Shown: positions 9,886 through 18,629 of the stretch, in pieces
Position numbering within the stretch: position 1 is the first letter of the stretch
Layout of the letters: each line of letters starts with the position of its first letter
Source: a bacterium EF100-94H03 bin56
GTDB taxonomy: Bacteria > Pseudomonadota > Alphaproteobacteria > SP197
Assembly: GCA_002238685.1 (NCBI GenBank)
Contig: MPMV01000001.1
Coordinates: 186,001 to 250,000 of the forward strand
Direction: 5' to 3'
DNA: 64,000 nucleotides
The notes under the pieces: model-generated
What the model was told of the DNA's origin: nothing
Databases searched by the model: none
The model's input: only the letters and a program-made list of their open reading frames with translations
Position numbers and translations under genes: made by a program

Positions 9886-10590
9886 TCATGACGACAGCCG
9901 GTAGGCAAGCGCGGCGGCGAAACGAGGCTCCCCCAGGTCCAGGACCCGCCACGCCTGTGACGGCAGGTGCGGGAAGCGGAAGATGCCGGACCGTTCTCCC
10001 CGCAGCATCGGTCCGGGAACCTCGAATCCCGACGGGTTCAGGGAAAACCCGGTGCCGAGTGCCTTGATCAACGCTTCCTTCATGCTCCACAGGCGATAGA
10101 AGATCTGCACTTTCTCCCGATCCGAAGCGATCCCCAGGAACCGCCGCTCCCTGGGGCCGTACACCAGGCTGCCGATGCCGTCGAGATCGCGCTGAGGCGC
10201 ACGTTCCTCCACGTCGACACCGACACTCGCCTTGTCGGTGATCGCGATCAGGCCGTGCCCGCCGCTGTGACTGACGTTGAACGCCATGTCCACGGACCGG
10301 TCGGCGAGCCTCGCGTAGGGCTTGCCGTGTTCCAGAAAGCCGAACGAAAGCCGTTCACCAGAGCAGCCCAGGCGCTCGGCGAGGCTGACGCGAAGCGCCG
10401 CGCGGCAAAGGACGAACTCGCGGCGGGCACGCACGGACCGGAAGCGGAGGCCGCGCGCTTTCTCGCTGTCGTCGAGCAACGAGACCGCCCGCGCCTCGCG
10501 CCCGGCATCCGGCGCCAGATCGACATGGAGAACGGTCGTGCCATCCACCTCGCGCCAGTGAGTCCACCATGTGTTCTCCGTCAGGGTCAT
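9886..10590 (-). CDS. 4'-phosphopantetheinyl transferase (Sfp type)
   Basis: 234 residues from ATG at 10590, preceded by AAGGACTCCGACC; a longer in-frame start at 10638 lacks such a site. It moves the phosphopantetheine arm of CoA to a conserved Ser of carrier proteins. Family motifs are present in order: FNVSHSGG, then GVDVEE (Mg/CoA-binding Asp and Glu), then WSMKEALIKALGTGF. The length is that of Sfp/EntD enzymes rather than the short AcpS type. It lies between the stand-alone ACP and the PKS, so its likely clients are the ACP here (Ser35) and the PKS ACP (Ser2521). A wider role in the cell cannot be excluded. Confidence 0.93.
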   Translation of the reverse strand: MTLTENTWWTHWREVDGTTVLHVDLAPDAGREARAVSLLDDSEKARGLRFRSVRARREFVLCRAALRVSLAERLGCSGERLSFGFLEHGKPYARLADRSVDMAFNVSHSGGHGLIAITDKASVGVDVEERAPQRDLDGIGSLVYGPRERRFLGIASDREKVQIFYRLWSMKEALIKALGTGFSLNPSGFEVPGPMLRGERSGIFRFPHLPSQAWRVLDLGEPRFAAALAYRLSS

Positions 10591-11095
10591 GGTCGGAGTC
10601 CTTGGTCGCCATGCCTCCGGGGACTCTACCGGCCGCATTCAATTCCGCAAACGAGCCACGTCTCCCGGAGTCGACCATGGTCCTCGATAGCTCCACCCGG
10701 GCGATCGGCACGGACTGTACCAGGACGCTGGAAGCGTTCCGGCGCACAACCGGACGCCATTGGCACCGTTCGACTCGAAGTTCCGGTGCCGGCTGGATAT
10801 TCGTCGAGTTGGACAGGCGGCAGCTTTGGGCGTGGCGGCCATGTCGCCACCTGCTGACAGAGTGGATGCCCGGCCGACGCCGGTTCGGCTTCTCCGTGTC
10901 CCCTTTGCGGCACGTGTGCCGGTTGGCCGCAGGCGAAAGTCCGGAAGGCGCCAAGGCCAGCCGGCCTGCCCTCAAGAACCCATGGCGAGGAGCCCGTTGT
11001 TCGGTCGGGAACCCTGGCCCGGGCATCCTGTCGCACCGTCGACCCAGCGACGGGCCAGGTGCGACATCCTCTCAGTCGTCAGTGCAGATGTGCTG
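10591..11095. other. Intergenic stretch between ACP and phosphopantetheinyl transferase
   Basis: About 500 bp with no convincing coding frame. Short frames on both strands have no recognisable motifs or good start sites. It follows the ACP stop on the minus strand and may hold the promoter of the transferase-permease-PKS group. I see no clear terminator hairpin. Confidence 0.5.
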
Positions 11096-11326
11096 TTATG
11101 CCGCCTTCTGATCGATGTGCTGAACCAATTGATTCAGCGTCTCGAATTGCCGGCACTCCTCGGCGACCAGTCCCAGGCTGAACTCGTCGTTCACAATCTT
11201 GAAAAACGCGATGCAGTCTACCGAGGACACGCCGGAGTCAACGAGTTTCGCGTCGAAGTCGGGATCGCGACCAACGTCGAGATTATCGGCGATGATCTGC
11301 CTGATGCGGTCAGCGGTGGTGGCCAT
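11096..11326 (-). CDS. Stand-alone acyl carrier protein
   Basis: 76 residues, small and acidic, the usual ACP length. Start at ATG 11326 (MATTADRIRQ); a longer upstream frame to 11491 looks non-coding. The carrier-protein signature is VDSGVSSVD with Ser35 as the expected phosphopantetheine site. The usual D-S-L is replaced by S-S-V, which fits a specialised carrier rather than the housekeeping fatty-acid ACP. It lies upstream of the transferase and PKS on the same strand, so it may serve as a starter-unit or off-loading carrier for that pathway. That role is inferred from position only. Confidence 0.88.
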   Translation of the reverse strand: MATTADRIRQIIADNLDVGRDPDFDAKLVDSGVSSVDCIAFFKIVNDEFSLGLVAEECRQFETLNQLVQHIDQKAA

Positions 11327-11506
11327 GTGTTCAGTCTCCAAACAGGGTTGAGCAAAAGCAGTTCGACGATGCTGAAACGACCCAAAGCCCTGAAGAAGGA
11401 CAGACGGGCGACTGCGCCAACACGTCGACGTCACGCTAGAGATTCCCCTGTCCGGGTCAAGTGGGGTTTCCCGGATCGTGCAGAAGATCAATTGAAAAGG
11501 GGGTGA

Positions 11507-12673
11507 TCAGTCGGTCATGGCCTCAAGCTCGTCGCGGGTGAGTTCGATGCCGAAACCGGGCGTGGCCGGTGGAACGAGGCGACCGTCTTTCGGGATGGCC
11601 ATGCCCGGTGTTGGACGCCAGCCTTCCTCCAGCGGGATGCCGGGAGCCGAGTCAATGTAGAGTTCACCCCACATGTTGCTGGGCATGGCGTGGCACAGGT
11701 GCTGGCCGAACGAGTCGTTGACACCGCCGTGCAGGGCGACCTGGAGGCCTGCGCCTTCGGCGATGTGACCGATCTTGATACAGGCCGTCACACCTCCGAC
11801 CCAGCGGACGTCGGGCTGGAAAATGTCGACGGTGCGGCGCGCCGCTGCCTCGCCGAAGGGAAGATGGGTGAACCAGCGTTCGCCGGTAGCCAGTGTCTGC
11901 CAGGGAAGACGCCGGCGCAGTTCCTCGTAGGAGGCGAAGTCTTCGGGGTAGAGATAGTCCTCGAGCCACTTCAGGCCGTAGGGCCGCAGCCGTTCGCCAA
12001 GCCTTACCATGAACTCGACATCTCCGGCCACCCAGCAGTCGAGCATCAGTTCACGTTCGGGACCGATCATCTCCCTGGCGTGCGCCACCTTCTGCTCGAT
12101 CCTCTCCAGGGCCACGATGCCCTGAGCCTCACCTAGGAAGCATGGCAGTTTGACCGCCTCGAAGCCCGATTCGAGCATCCACGCAACGTCGTGGCCGGTG
12201 GCATAGCAGAAGGTCTCCGCGTGCGCCGGTCCGCCCAGCAGTTCATAGACCGGGCGCTGCAGGAGCTTTCCCTTGAGATCCCACAAGGCGAGATCAATGG
12301 CGCTGATCGCGTAGCTCACAATCCCGCCCACCCCGGGAACGCTGGCATGACGGAACATGAGATCCCACAACCGTTCGGTCGCCAGTGCATTGCCGCCTTC
12401 GATCATGGGAGCGAAGTACTCGTTGATCAGGGGCACGACTGCCCCGGAGAAATCGGTGATACCCATGCCCCAGGTGCCGTCGCCGGCGATTGCCAGGCAC
12501 AGCGCCGGCGGGCCGCTGCCGCCGGGGTCGCGGGCCCGTCCGGAAAACTCGCGGTAACGCGACAGCGTGTTGCCGCCATCGCCTCCGGGCGGGATGGACG
12601 CACGTGGCGACGTTCCCCGGTCGAGAGGCGATCCCCGCTTGAGCGGACGGGCGATGATGCGTTCGATCTTCAT
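11507..12673 (-). CDS. Mandelate racemase/enolase superfamily dehydratase, L-rhamnonate dehydratase-like
   Basis: 388 residues from ATG 12673; an in-frame GTG at 12847 would add 58 residues without family character. Such enzymes take an alpha-proton from a sugar acid and eliminate water to give a 2-keto-3-deoxy acid. Seen here: an N-terminal capping domain ending VSYAISAIDLALWDLKGK, then a barrel with the expected metal ligands in MLDCW (Asp), LKWLED (Glu) and ATGERW (Glu), and VALHGG supplying the His. The phrases PYGLKWLED, IFQPDVRWVGG and TPGFGIELTRDE closely match rhamnonate dehydratase as I recall it. It is divergent from the FGGY kinase. The substrate could be another C5 or C6 acid. Confidence 0.87.
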   Translation of the reverse strand: MKIERIIARPLKRGSPLDRGTSPRASIPPGGDGGNTLSRYREFSGRARDPGGSGPPALCLAIAGDGTWGMGITDFSGAVVPLINEYFAPMIEGGNALATERLWDLMFRHASVPGVGGIVSYAISAIDLALWDLKGKLLQRPVYELLGGPAHAETFCYATGHDVAWMLESGFEAVKLPCFLGEAQGIVALERIEQKVAHAREMIGPERELMLDCWVAGDVEFMVRLGERLRPYGLKWLEDYLYPEDFASYEELRRRLPWQTLATGERWFTHLPFGEAAARRTVDIFQPDVRWVGGVTACIKIGHIAEGAGLQVALHGGVNDSFGQHLCHAMPSNMWGELYIDSAPGIPLEEGWRPTPGMAIPKDGRLVPPATPGFGIELTRDELEAMTD

Positions 12674-12908
12674 GCCATAGACCCGAATCTCCGGCAGAGC
12701 GTATCCGATACGACCATCCGTCGCGATCCCGAATTCCTCGTCGCCCGGCGACACCGACCTGTCGATCTGCAGGTCGGGACAGCTCTGATTGGTGACGGCT
12801 TCGGGCTCGATCGTCCGCCATATCGCCCGATCGTCCCCGGTGATCACGCCATGAAGCGCTGATGCAATTCCGGCCGGTCACGGATACCCTGATCAGGATT
12901 CTGGTCAT

Positions 12909-14492
12909 GTGACGGACGGTACATCTGTGATTGCGGACGTGATTATCGGCATGGATGCCGGCACTTCGGTGCTGAAGGCCGTGGCCTTCACGCTGGAAGG
13001 CGACGAGATCGGTATGGCGTCGCGGCCCAACAGCTACCGGATCGGTCCGGATGGTGCTGCCGAACAGGACATGGAGCGGACCTGGGCCGGGACCGCCGGC
13101 GCGCTACGCGATCTCACCGACAGCACGCCCGGTCTGCGCGGCAGGGTCCGCGCCCTTGCCGTGACAGGTCAGGGGGACGGGACATGGCTGATTGATTCGG
13201 CCGGAAATCCTGTCGGTCCGGCGTGGTTGTGGCTCGACGGCAGAGCGGCGGAGGAGACCCGCCGGGTCCGGGAGAGGCCTGACTACCAGGCGCTCTATGA
13301 TGCCACGGGCACCGGAGTGGCGCCGTGTCAGCAATCGAGTCAGCTCGCCTGGATGGTCCGTCATACCCCGGATGTACTCCAGCGCGCCGCCACCGCCTTC
13401 CACTGCAAGGACTGGCTCTATTACCGGCTCACCGGCCAGCGCGTGACTGATCCGTCGGAAGCGGTCCTGACCTTCGGCAACTTCCGCACGCGCCAATATT
13501 CTGATGAACCCCTGGCACAATTCGGTCTTGAATCCCATGCCAGGCTGTTGCCCGACATCGTTGACGGAATGAAGGACTCCCACCCGCTCACGCGTGAAGC
13601 GGCTGACGCCACCGGATTGCCGGAGGGCCTGCCGGTGATTCTCGGCTACATCGATGGCGTCTGCACGGCACTTGGTGGCGGTATCCACGATCCTGCAGGT
13701 GGAGCCGCCTTCTCGATCATAGGCTCGACCGGCGTACACATGCGCTACGTGACCGGTGCACAGTCGGTGCGGTCCAGTCCCCGGCTTTCCGGCTACACGA
13801 TGTGCTGCCCGCTTCCGGAGACCTACATCCAGATGCACTCCAATCTCTCGGGCACACTCAACATCGACTGGCTGCTGGATCTCATGCGCGACATTCTCGA
13901 GGACTCCGGAGTCAGCAGGAGTCGTGAAGACCTGATGCCACGTATTGATGCTCTGGCACATGTCGGCGAAGCCGGACGGATCCTCTATCATCCCTACATC
14001 TCTCCGGCCGGAGAACGCGGGCCCTTCCTTGCTCCAGAGGCGCGGGCCAGTTTCACAGGGCTCGATTCGGGGGCCGGCCTCGCAGAACTGGCGCGCGCCG
14101 TGCTGGAAGGTCTCGCCTATGCGGCGCGCGATTGTCACAGCGACATGGGTCCGGTTCCACCGGAAGTGCGCCTCGCGGGAGGCGCGTCACGGTCGAGCGT
14201 CCTGCGTGCCATTCTTGGTGCCGTGCTGGACCGGCGCTTGCGCCGTACCCGGCGTGACGAGACAGGTGCGGCGGGAGCGGCGATGATCGCGGCCATGCAA
14301 CAGGGGATCTACACCACCATGGAAGACTGCACGGCCGACTGGGTGACACCGCTGCTGACAGCGGCCGAAGCGCCGGACCCCGAACTTGTCGGAATCTACG
14401 AGGAGCTCTATCCGCTCTATGTCCGAACCCGCGAGGCCCTGGCCCCGGTGTGGAGTGCGCACGCCGCCGTGAACCGCAGGGCTGACCGATGA
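12909..14492 (+). CDS. FGGY-family carbohydrate kinase, erythritol-kinase-like
   Basis: 527 residues from a GTG start; a second GTG at 12927 is also possible. It phosphorylates a sugar or polyol with ATP. Seen: the N-terminal phosphate-binding loop IIGMDAGTSVLKAVAF, AVTGQGDGTWLID, the CKDWLYYRLTG segment, and the C-terminal ATP-domain motif VRLAGGASRSSVLRAILG. The phrases RPNSY, AEQDMERTWA and PAWLWLDGRA recall EryA-type erythritol kinases, though xylulokinase-like sugar kinases are close. Its stop overlaps the start of the hydroxyacid dehydrogenase (ATGA), so the two are translationally coupled. No transporter for the substrate is nearby. Confidence 0.88.
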   Translation: MTDGTSVIADVIIGMDAGTSVLKAVAFTLEGDEIGMASRPNSYRIGPDGAAEQDMERTWAGTAGALRDLTDSTPGLRGRVRALAVTGQGDGTWLIDSAGNPVGPAWLWLDGRAAEETRRVRERPDYQALYDATGTGVAPCQQSSQLAWMVRHTPDVLQRAATAFHCKDWLYYRLTGQRVTDPSEAVLTFGNFRTRQYSDEPLAQFGLESHARLLPDIVDGMKDSHPLTREAADATGLPEGLPVILGYIDGVCTALGGGIHDPAGGAAFSIIGSTGVHMRYVTGAQSVRSSPRLSGYTMCCPLPETYIQMHSNLSGTLNIDWLLDLMRDILEDSGVSRSREDLMPRIDALAHVGEAGRILYHPYISPAGERGPFLAPEARASFTGLDSGAGLAELARAVLEGLAYAARDCHSDMGPVPPEVRLAGGASRSSVLRAILGAVLDRRLRRTRRDETGAAGAAMIAAMQQGIYTTMEDCTADWVTPLLTAAEAPDPELVGIYEELYPLYVRTREALAPVWSAHAAVNRRADR

Positions 14493-15529
14493 CCCGGAAC
14501 ATCTCGATCATTGGTGACCGCTTCATGCTCCCGTGGATGTTCGATGACGCCCTGCGCAAGGCCTGCGGGAGGCGGATCGTGACAAGGCTTCACGAACTGG
14601 CGTGGCCCGATGAGCCCATGGAACACGGCTACCGGGTTCCGGGAATGGAAGGTCTCAAGGAGTACATGGGTGTGCCAGACGACATCGTTGCGAGGATCGG
14701 CGTCGCCGAAGTCCTTGTGACCCATCTTGCTCCTCTTTCGGCCTCCATGATGGAGCGGTTGCCCCGGCTGAGGTGTGTTGCCGTCTCGCGCGGTGGGCCG
14801 GTCAACATCGATATGGCTGCGGCACGGGCGCACGGCATCCGGGTCGTCAACACGCCGGGGCGCAACGCATCGGCGGTGGCGGAATTCACCATCGGCGCCA
14901 TTCTCGCCTTGACCCGCAACATCGCCCGGGGACACGAGGCCTTGCGCCAGGGCGTGTGGCGGGGGGACCTCTACCGCGCCGACGAGGCCGGCGTGGAACT
15001 CTGTGACATGACTGTCGGTGTCATCGGCTACGGAAACATCGGCGCTCGCGTCGTTCGCCTGCTGCGCGCCTTCGATTGCCACATTCTTGTCGCCGATCCC
15101 CTGATCGGTGTGCCGCCAGGGGACATGGATGACAAGGTGCGCCAGGTGGATGTCGATGCACTCCTCGAACAGTCGGATCTCGTGACACTGCACGCTCGCG
15201 TCACCCCCCGGACCGAAGGGTTCATGAACGCGGACGCCTTCGCCCGGATGAAGCAGGGGGCCTGGTTCGTCAATACGGCCCGTGGACCGCTCGTCGACTA
15301 CGATGCTCTCGCACGTGCGCTCGACAGCGGGCACCTCAGGGGGGCGATGCTGGAGACTTTCGCCGTCGAGCCTGCGCCGGCGCACTGGCCGTTGCTCTCC
15401 CACCCCGGCGTGGTCCTGACACCGCATATCGCCGGGGCCTCCATGAAGACCGTGCGCGACGCTGCAACGCGGTTGGCGGAGGAAGTGCGGCGCTACATCG
15501 ACGGCGAGCCGCCGCTCAACCCCTGCTGA
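14489..15529 (+). CDS. D-isomer-specific 2-hydroxyacid dehydrogenase
   Basis: 346 residues. It interconverts a 2-hydroxyacid and a 2-oxoacid with NAD(P). The Rossmann motif is GVIGYGNIGARV (about 176-187). The catalytic Arg is in NTARGPLVD, the acidic residue lies in METFAVEPAP and the His in LTPHIAGAS. It overlaps the kinase gene by 4 bp, and its own stop is followed within 10 bp by the convergent gamma-glutamyltransferase. With the upstream dehydratase and kinase it probably handles a polyol or sugar-acid intermediate. 3-phosphoglycerate dehydrogenase is less likely because no ACT domain is present. Confidence 0.93.
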   Translation: MTRNISIIGDRFMLPWMFDDALRKACGRRIVTRLHELAWPDEPMEHGYRVPGMEGLKEYMGVPDDIVARIGVAEVLVTHLAPLSASMMERLPRLRCVAVSRGGPVNIDMAAARAHGIRVVNTPGRNASAVAEFTIGAILALTRNIARGHEALRQGVWRGDLYRADEAGVELCDMTVGVIGYGNIGARVVRLLRAFDCHILVADPLIGVPPGDMDDKVRQVDVDALLEQSDLVTLHARVTPRTEGFMNADAFARMKQGAWFVNTARGPLVDYDALARALDSGHLRGAMLETFAVEPAPAHWPLLSHPGVVLTPHIAGASMKTVRDAATRLAEEVRRYIDGEPPLNPC

Positions 15530-15535
15530 AACGGA

Positions 15536-17332
15536 TCAGCGACCCACGGCGTAGCACTGCCGGCGCGGACTGGCGGCGGCGCGCAGCACGCGGCCTTCCT
15601 TCGAGGCCATTGTCATCGAGTTGTAGTGACTCCAGTGCGGATAGATCCTGAGGTCGTGACCCCTGCGGTCGAGGTCATCGAGGGTGGACCGGGGGAAATG
15701 ATCCTCGATGGCCAGATGGCCCGGCATCCACTCGCGCGGGTAGAACGAACTCGGCATGTGGTCGGTGTAGAAGGATGGCGCGTCAAGGGACTCCTGGAGA
15801 GTCATGCCGTGATCCACATGGCGCAGGAAGGCATGGAGAGACCACTGGTCCTGATGATCGCCCCCGGGCGTGCCGAAGACGAGGCGCGGTTCGCCCCTGT
15901 GAAGCGCCAGGGTAGGAGTCAGAGTGGTGCGAGGCCGCTTGCCTGGCTGCAGTGCATTGGGATGGGCGTCGTCGAGCCAGAACATCTGTCCCCTGACCGA
16001 GACCGGAAAGCCGAGACCGGGTACGACAGGCGATCCCGTGAGCCAACCACCGGAAGGGGTGCCCGAAATCATGTTGCCATGGCGGTCGATGACGTCGAAG
16101 TGGCAGGTATCACCATGGCGCCGGGCCACAAATTCGCTCCATGTCCGCCACGGTTTCGATCCGGCGCTGCTCTCGGGAGAGGTCGATGCATGGGCGATGT
16201 TGGTTGAGCCCAGAGCTCTCAGCGTGATGGCGCCACCGTAACCGTCGATCGTTCCGGGCCGCATCTCCAGGCTGGCGGCTTCCTCCACGAGTTGGCGCCG
16301 GCTGGCGCAGTAGTCTTCGGACAGCAGCCGTTCAAGCGGCACATCGACAAAGCGGGGATCGCCGTAGAAGGCCTCGCGGTCGGCAAGGGCAAGCTTGGCG
16401 CATTCCTGAATCACGTGGACGAATTCAGGCCCCGACGCATCCATGGCCGCCACGTCGAAGCCCTTGAGGAGGGCCAGCTGCTGGAGCAGGACAGGGGCCT
16501 GGGACCAGGGTCCGGCCTTGCAGACGGTGTAGTCGCCGTAATCCAGAGTCACCGGATCCTCGACGGTGGCGCGCCAGCGCGCCAGGTCATCACCGGTGAG
16601 AAATCCCGCATGGGCCTCGCCGCTGGAATCCATGACCGGTTCGCGCATGAACCGGTCGATCGCCTCTGCGACAAACCCCTCGTACCATGCCTTGCGTGCC
16701 GCCTCGACCTGGGCCTCGCGGTCACCGCCCGCGGCCTCCGCCTCCTCGATGATCCTCTCCCAGGTCCGGGCCTGCATGGGCAGGCGGTGGAGGTCACCGG
16801 CCTCGAGGGTGCCGTCACAGTAGGCTTCTGCCGATGTCGGCCAGAACTCCTCCATGAAGGGACGCGCTTGCCGGAGAACGGAAGCGACCGTCGGAGTGAG
16901 CAGGAAGCCGTCGCGGGCGATGGCGATGGCCGGTTCGAGAACCTCGCGAACCGTGAGGCACCCGTAGTCGCGCAACAGCAGCATCCAGGCCCCGAAACTG
17001 CCGGGCACGACGACGGGCAGATGTCCGGTTCCCGGCATGATATCGAGGCCCATGTTCCGCAGGGCCTCACCGGAGATCGTCGACGGTGCCACCCCCTGTC
17101 CACAGATGACGTCGACCCTGCTCCTCTTCTCGCTCCACAGGATGAGGGGGACATCGCCGCCTGGACCATTCTGGTCCGGTTCGACCACATGGAGGACACA
17201 GCCGGCCGCCACTGCCGCATCGAAGGCATTGCCGCCCCGTTCCAGCATGGCCATGCCGGCGGCACTGGCCTGCCAGTGGGTGGTGGTCACCATGCCGAAG
17301 GTTCCGACAAGTTCCGGGCGTGACTGGATCAT
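15536..17332 (-). CDS. Gamma-glutamyltransferase family protein (Ntn hydrolase)
   Basis: 598 residues from ATG 17332, preceded by AGGGAGCCATGCC; an in-frame start at 17380 is possible. The family is made as a precursor that cleaves itself before a catalytic Thr. The expected nucleophile is in HGDTCHFDVIDRHGN, and oxyanion/glycine motifs include SGTPSGG and TPGGDHQDQW. N-terminal features ASAAGMAMLERGGNAFDA and NGPGGD are typical. No clear signal peptide is seen, so a cytoplasmic form acting on gamma-glutamyl compounds or related amides is possible. It converges with the hydroxyacid dehydrogenase and is on the same strand as the DUF427 and sulfatase genes. Confidence 0.92.
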   Translation of the reverse strand: MIQSRPELVGTFGMVTTTHWQASAAGMAMLERGGNAFDAAVAAGCVLHVVEPDQNGPGGDVPLILWSEKRSRVDVICGQGVAPSTISGEALRNMGLDIMPGTGHLPVVVPGSFGAWMLLLRDYGCLTVREVLEPAIAIARDGFLLTPTVASVLRQARPFMEEFWPTSAEAYCDGTLEAGDLHRLPMQARTWERIIEEAEAAGGDREAQVEAARKAWYEGFVAEAIDRFMREPVMDSSGEAHAGFLTGDDLARWRATVEDPVTLDYGDYTVCKAGPWSQAPVLLQQLALLKGFDVAAMDASGPEFVHVIQECAKLALADREAFYGDPRFVDVPLERLLSEDYCASRRQLVEEAASLEMRPGTIDGYGGAITLRALGSTNIAHASTSPESSAGSKPWRTWSEFVARRHGDTCHFDVIDRHGNMISGTPSGGWLTGSPVVPGLGFPVSVRGQMFWLDDAHPNALQPGKRPRTTLTPTLALHRGEPRLVFGTPGGDHQDQWSLHAFLRHVDHGMTLQESLDAPSFYTDHMPSSFYPREWMPGHLAIEDHFPRSTLDDLDRRGHDLRIYPHWSHYNSMTMASKEGRVLRAAASPRRQCYAVGR

Positions 17333-17429
17333 GGCATGGCTCCCTGGCCGGCTATGGACTTGGGCGACAGGGTAGAGCACGCACCTGAAGCGTGCCAGTC
17401 AGGGGGAGGGCACGGCGGCGCCTGTCCGG

Positions 17430-18392
17430 TCACCCCTGTTCCGGCCAGTCGTCCGGGCCTCCTCCGGCGCGTTCGACATCGAGGTCCATGACATCGTCGG
17501 GCGGGCCCTCGGCCCGGCCGTTGGGACGCGCGGCCTCGATCTGTGTGCCGATGCCTCGGCTCTTCATTGCGGCTGGCGGGGGTTCACCCCAGAACTCACG
17601 CCACGGCTGCAGCATTTCGCTGCCCTCACCGGCTGAGCGCACGCCTCTGTCCGGAAGGGGCTTTCCGTCGACGAAGATCGTCGTGTCGGCGCGCTCGTTC
17701 CAGAACGCAAAGTGTCCGGCGATCGCCGCCACCACGGGCAGGGGGCGGACATACTGCCAGGCCACATCCCTGTAGCGAGTGCCATCGATCCGTACATGAT
17801 GATAACGCGCACGACCCTTGTAGGGACAGAGCGTGTAGGTGGCACTCGGCTCGAACAATCCGGATTGCACGTCCTCTTCGGGGACATAGTAGCGCGTCAC
17901 CAGTCCGGTCTCGAACAACAGCACGGGACGGCGCGTTTCCGCAACGGCACGTCCGGCGATCTCGACCCTGACGGATCGGGCGCTGCGCACCGCGTCCACC
18001 CTCAGGAACGGATCGCGCGCGTGCACGAGAATGCGCTCGTCTTCCTCCCACCAGGCGTCCATGCTGTGCCAGTCGAAACCGTAGTGACCGCTGGTGTCGG
18101 GCGATCCGCCCTTCGGCCGCAGATATCGCCACACGGCGAAGCGCGCGACACGTGATCCGGTGTCGAGATGCCAGTAGTTCGCCGTGCCCTTGTAGGGCGA
18201 CGTGGTCGTATAGTCGGTGGCCACCAGAAGGTCGGTGCGCACGTCGTCTTCGGGAAAGTAGTAGACCGGCAGGAAGCCGTGCTGACGGAGCAGCATGGTG
18301 CGCTCGGAGTCCGCGACCCTGATGCCATCGAAGTGCACATGCACCCGCCGCGGACTTCGGTGCCATTCGTTCGTTGCGATCTCTGCCTTCAC
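17430..18392 (-). CDS. Tandem DUF427 protein
   Basis: 320 residues from a GTG start preceded by GGGGGGAGCCC. Two copies of the same domain are visible. Copy 1 (about 15-100) has VYYFPEDDV, TSPYKGTANYW and VWRYLRPK. Copy 2 (about 140-235) has RYYVPEEDV, LCPYKGRARYHHV and AWQYVRPLP. The C-terminal 80 residues are low in structure and Pro/Gly rich. DUF427 proteins are widespread small beta proteins of unknown activity. The repeated Pro-Tyr-Lys-Gly and Pro-Glu-Asp/Glu-Asp signatures suggest a shared binding site. No role follows from its neighbours. Confidence 0.85.
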   Translation of the reverse strand: MKAEIATNEWHRSPRRVHVHFDGIRVADSERTMLLRQHGFLPVYYFPEDDVRTDLLVATDYTTTSPYKGTANYWHLDTGSRVARFAVWRYLRPKGGSPDTSGHYGFDWHSMDAWWEEDERILVHARDPFLRVDAVRSARSVRVEIAGRAVAETRRPVLLFETGLVTRYYVPEEDVQSGLFEPSATYTLCPYKGRARYHHVRIDGTRYRDVAWQYVRPLPVVAAIAGHFAFWNERADTTIFVDGKPLPDRGVRSAGEGSEMLQPWREFWGEPPPAAMKSRGIGTQIEAARPNGRAEGPPDDVMDLDVERAGGGPDDWPEQG

Positions 18393-18629
18393 GGGCTCCC
18401 CCCTGGTTCCGTTCGGAGACGTCGATTCAGCCTACCCTGTGCGCGGATTGTCGGGCCAGACGTCACCCGGCCTGAAGGTCGGGCGCCGGTGGCAATTCCT
18501 GATCCACGTAGGGAGCAGGTCGATGCCGGCAAGAAGTCGTGCGTCGTGCGGTCATGTTGATGAAACTGCCACCGGCGTGGTCACGGGTGCGGCCGAGGTG
18601 GCGACCATGCCGTTTGTCATCCGGCGGTT

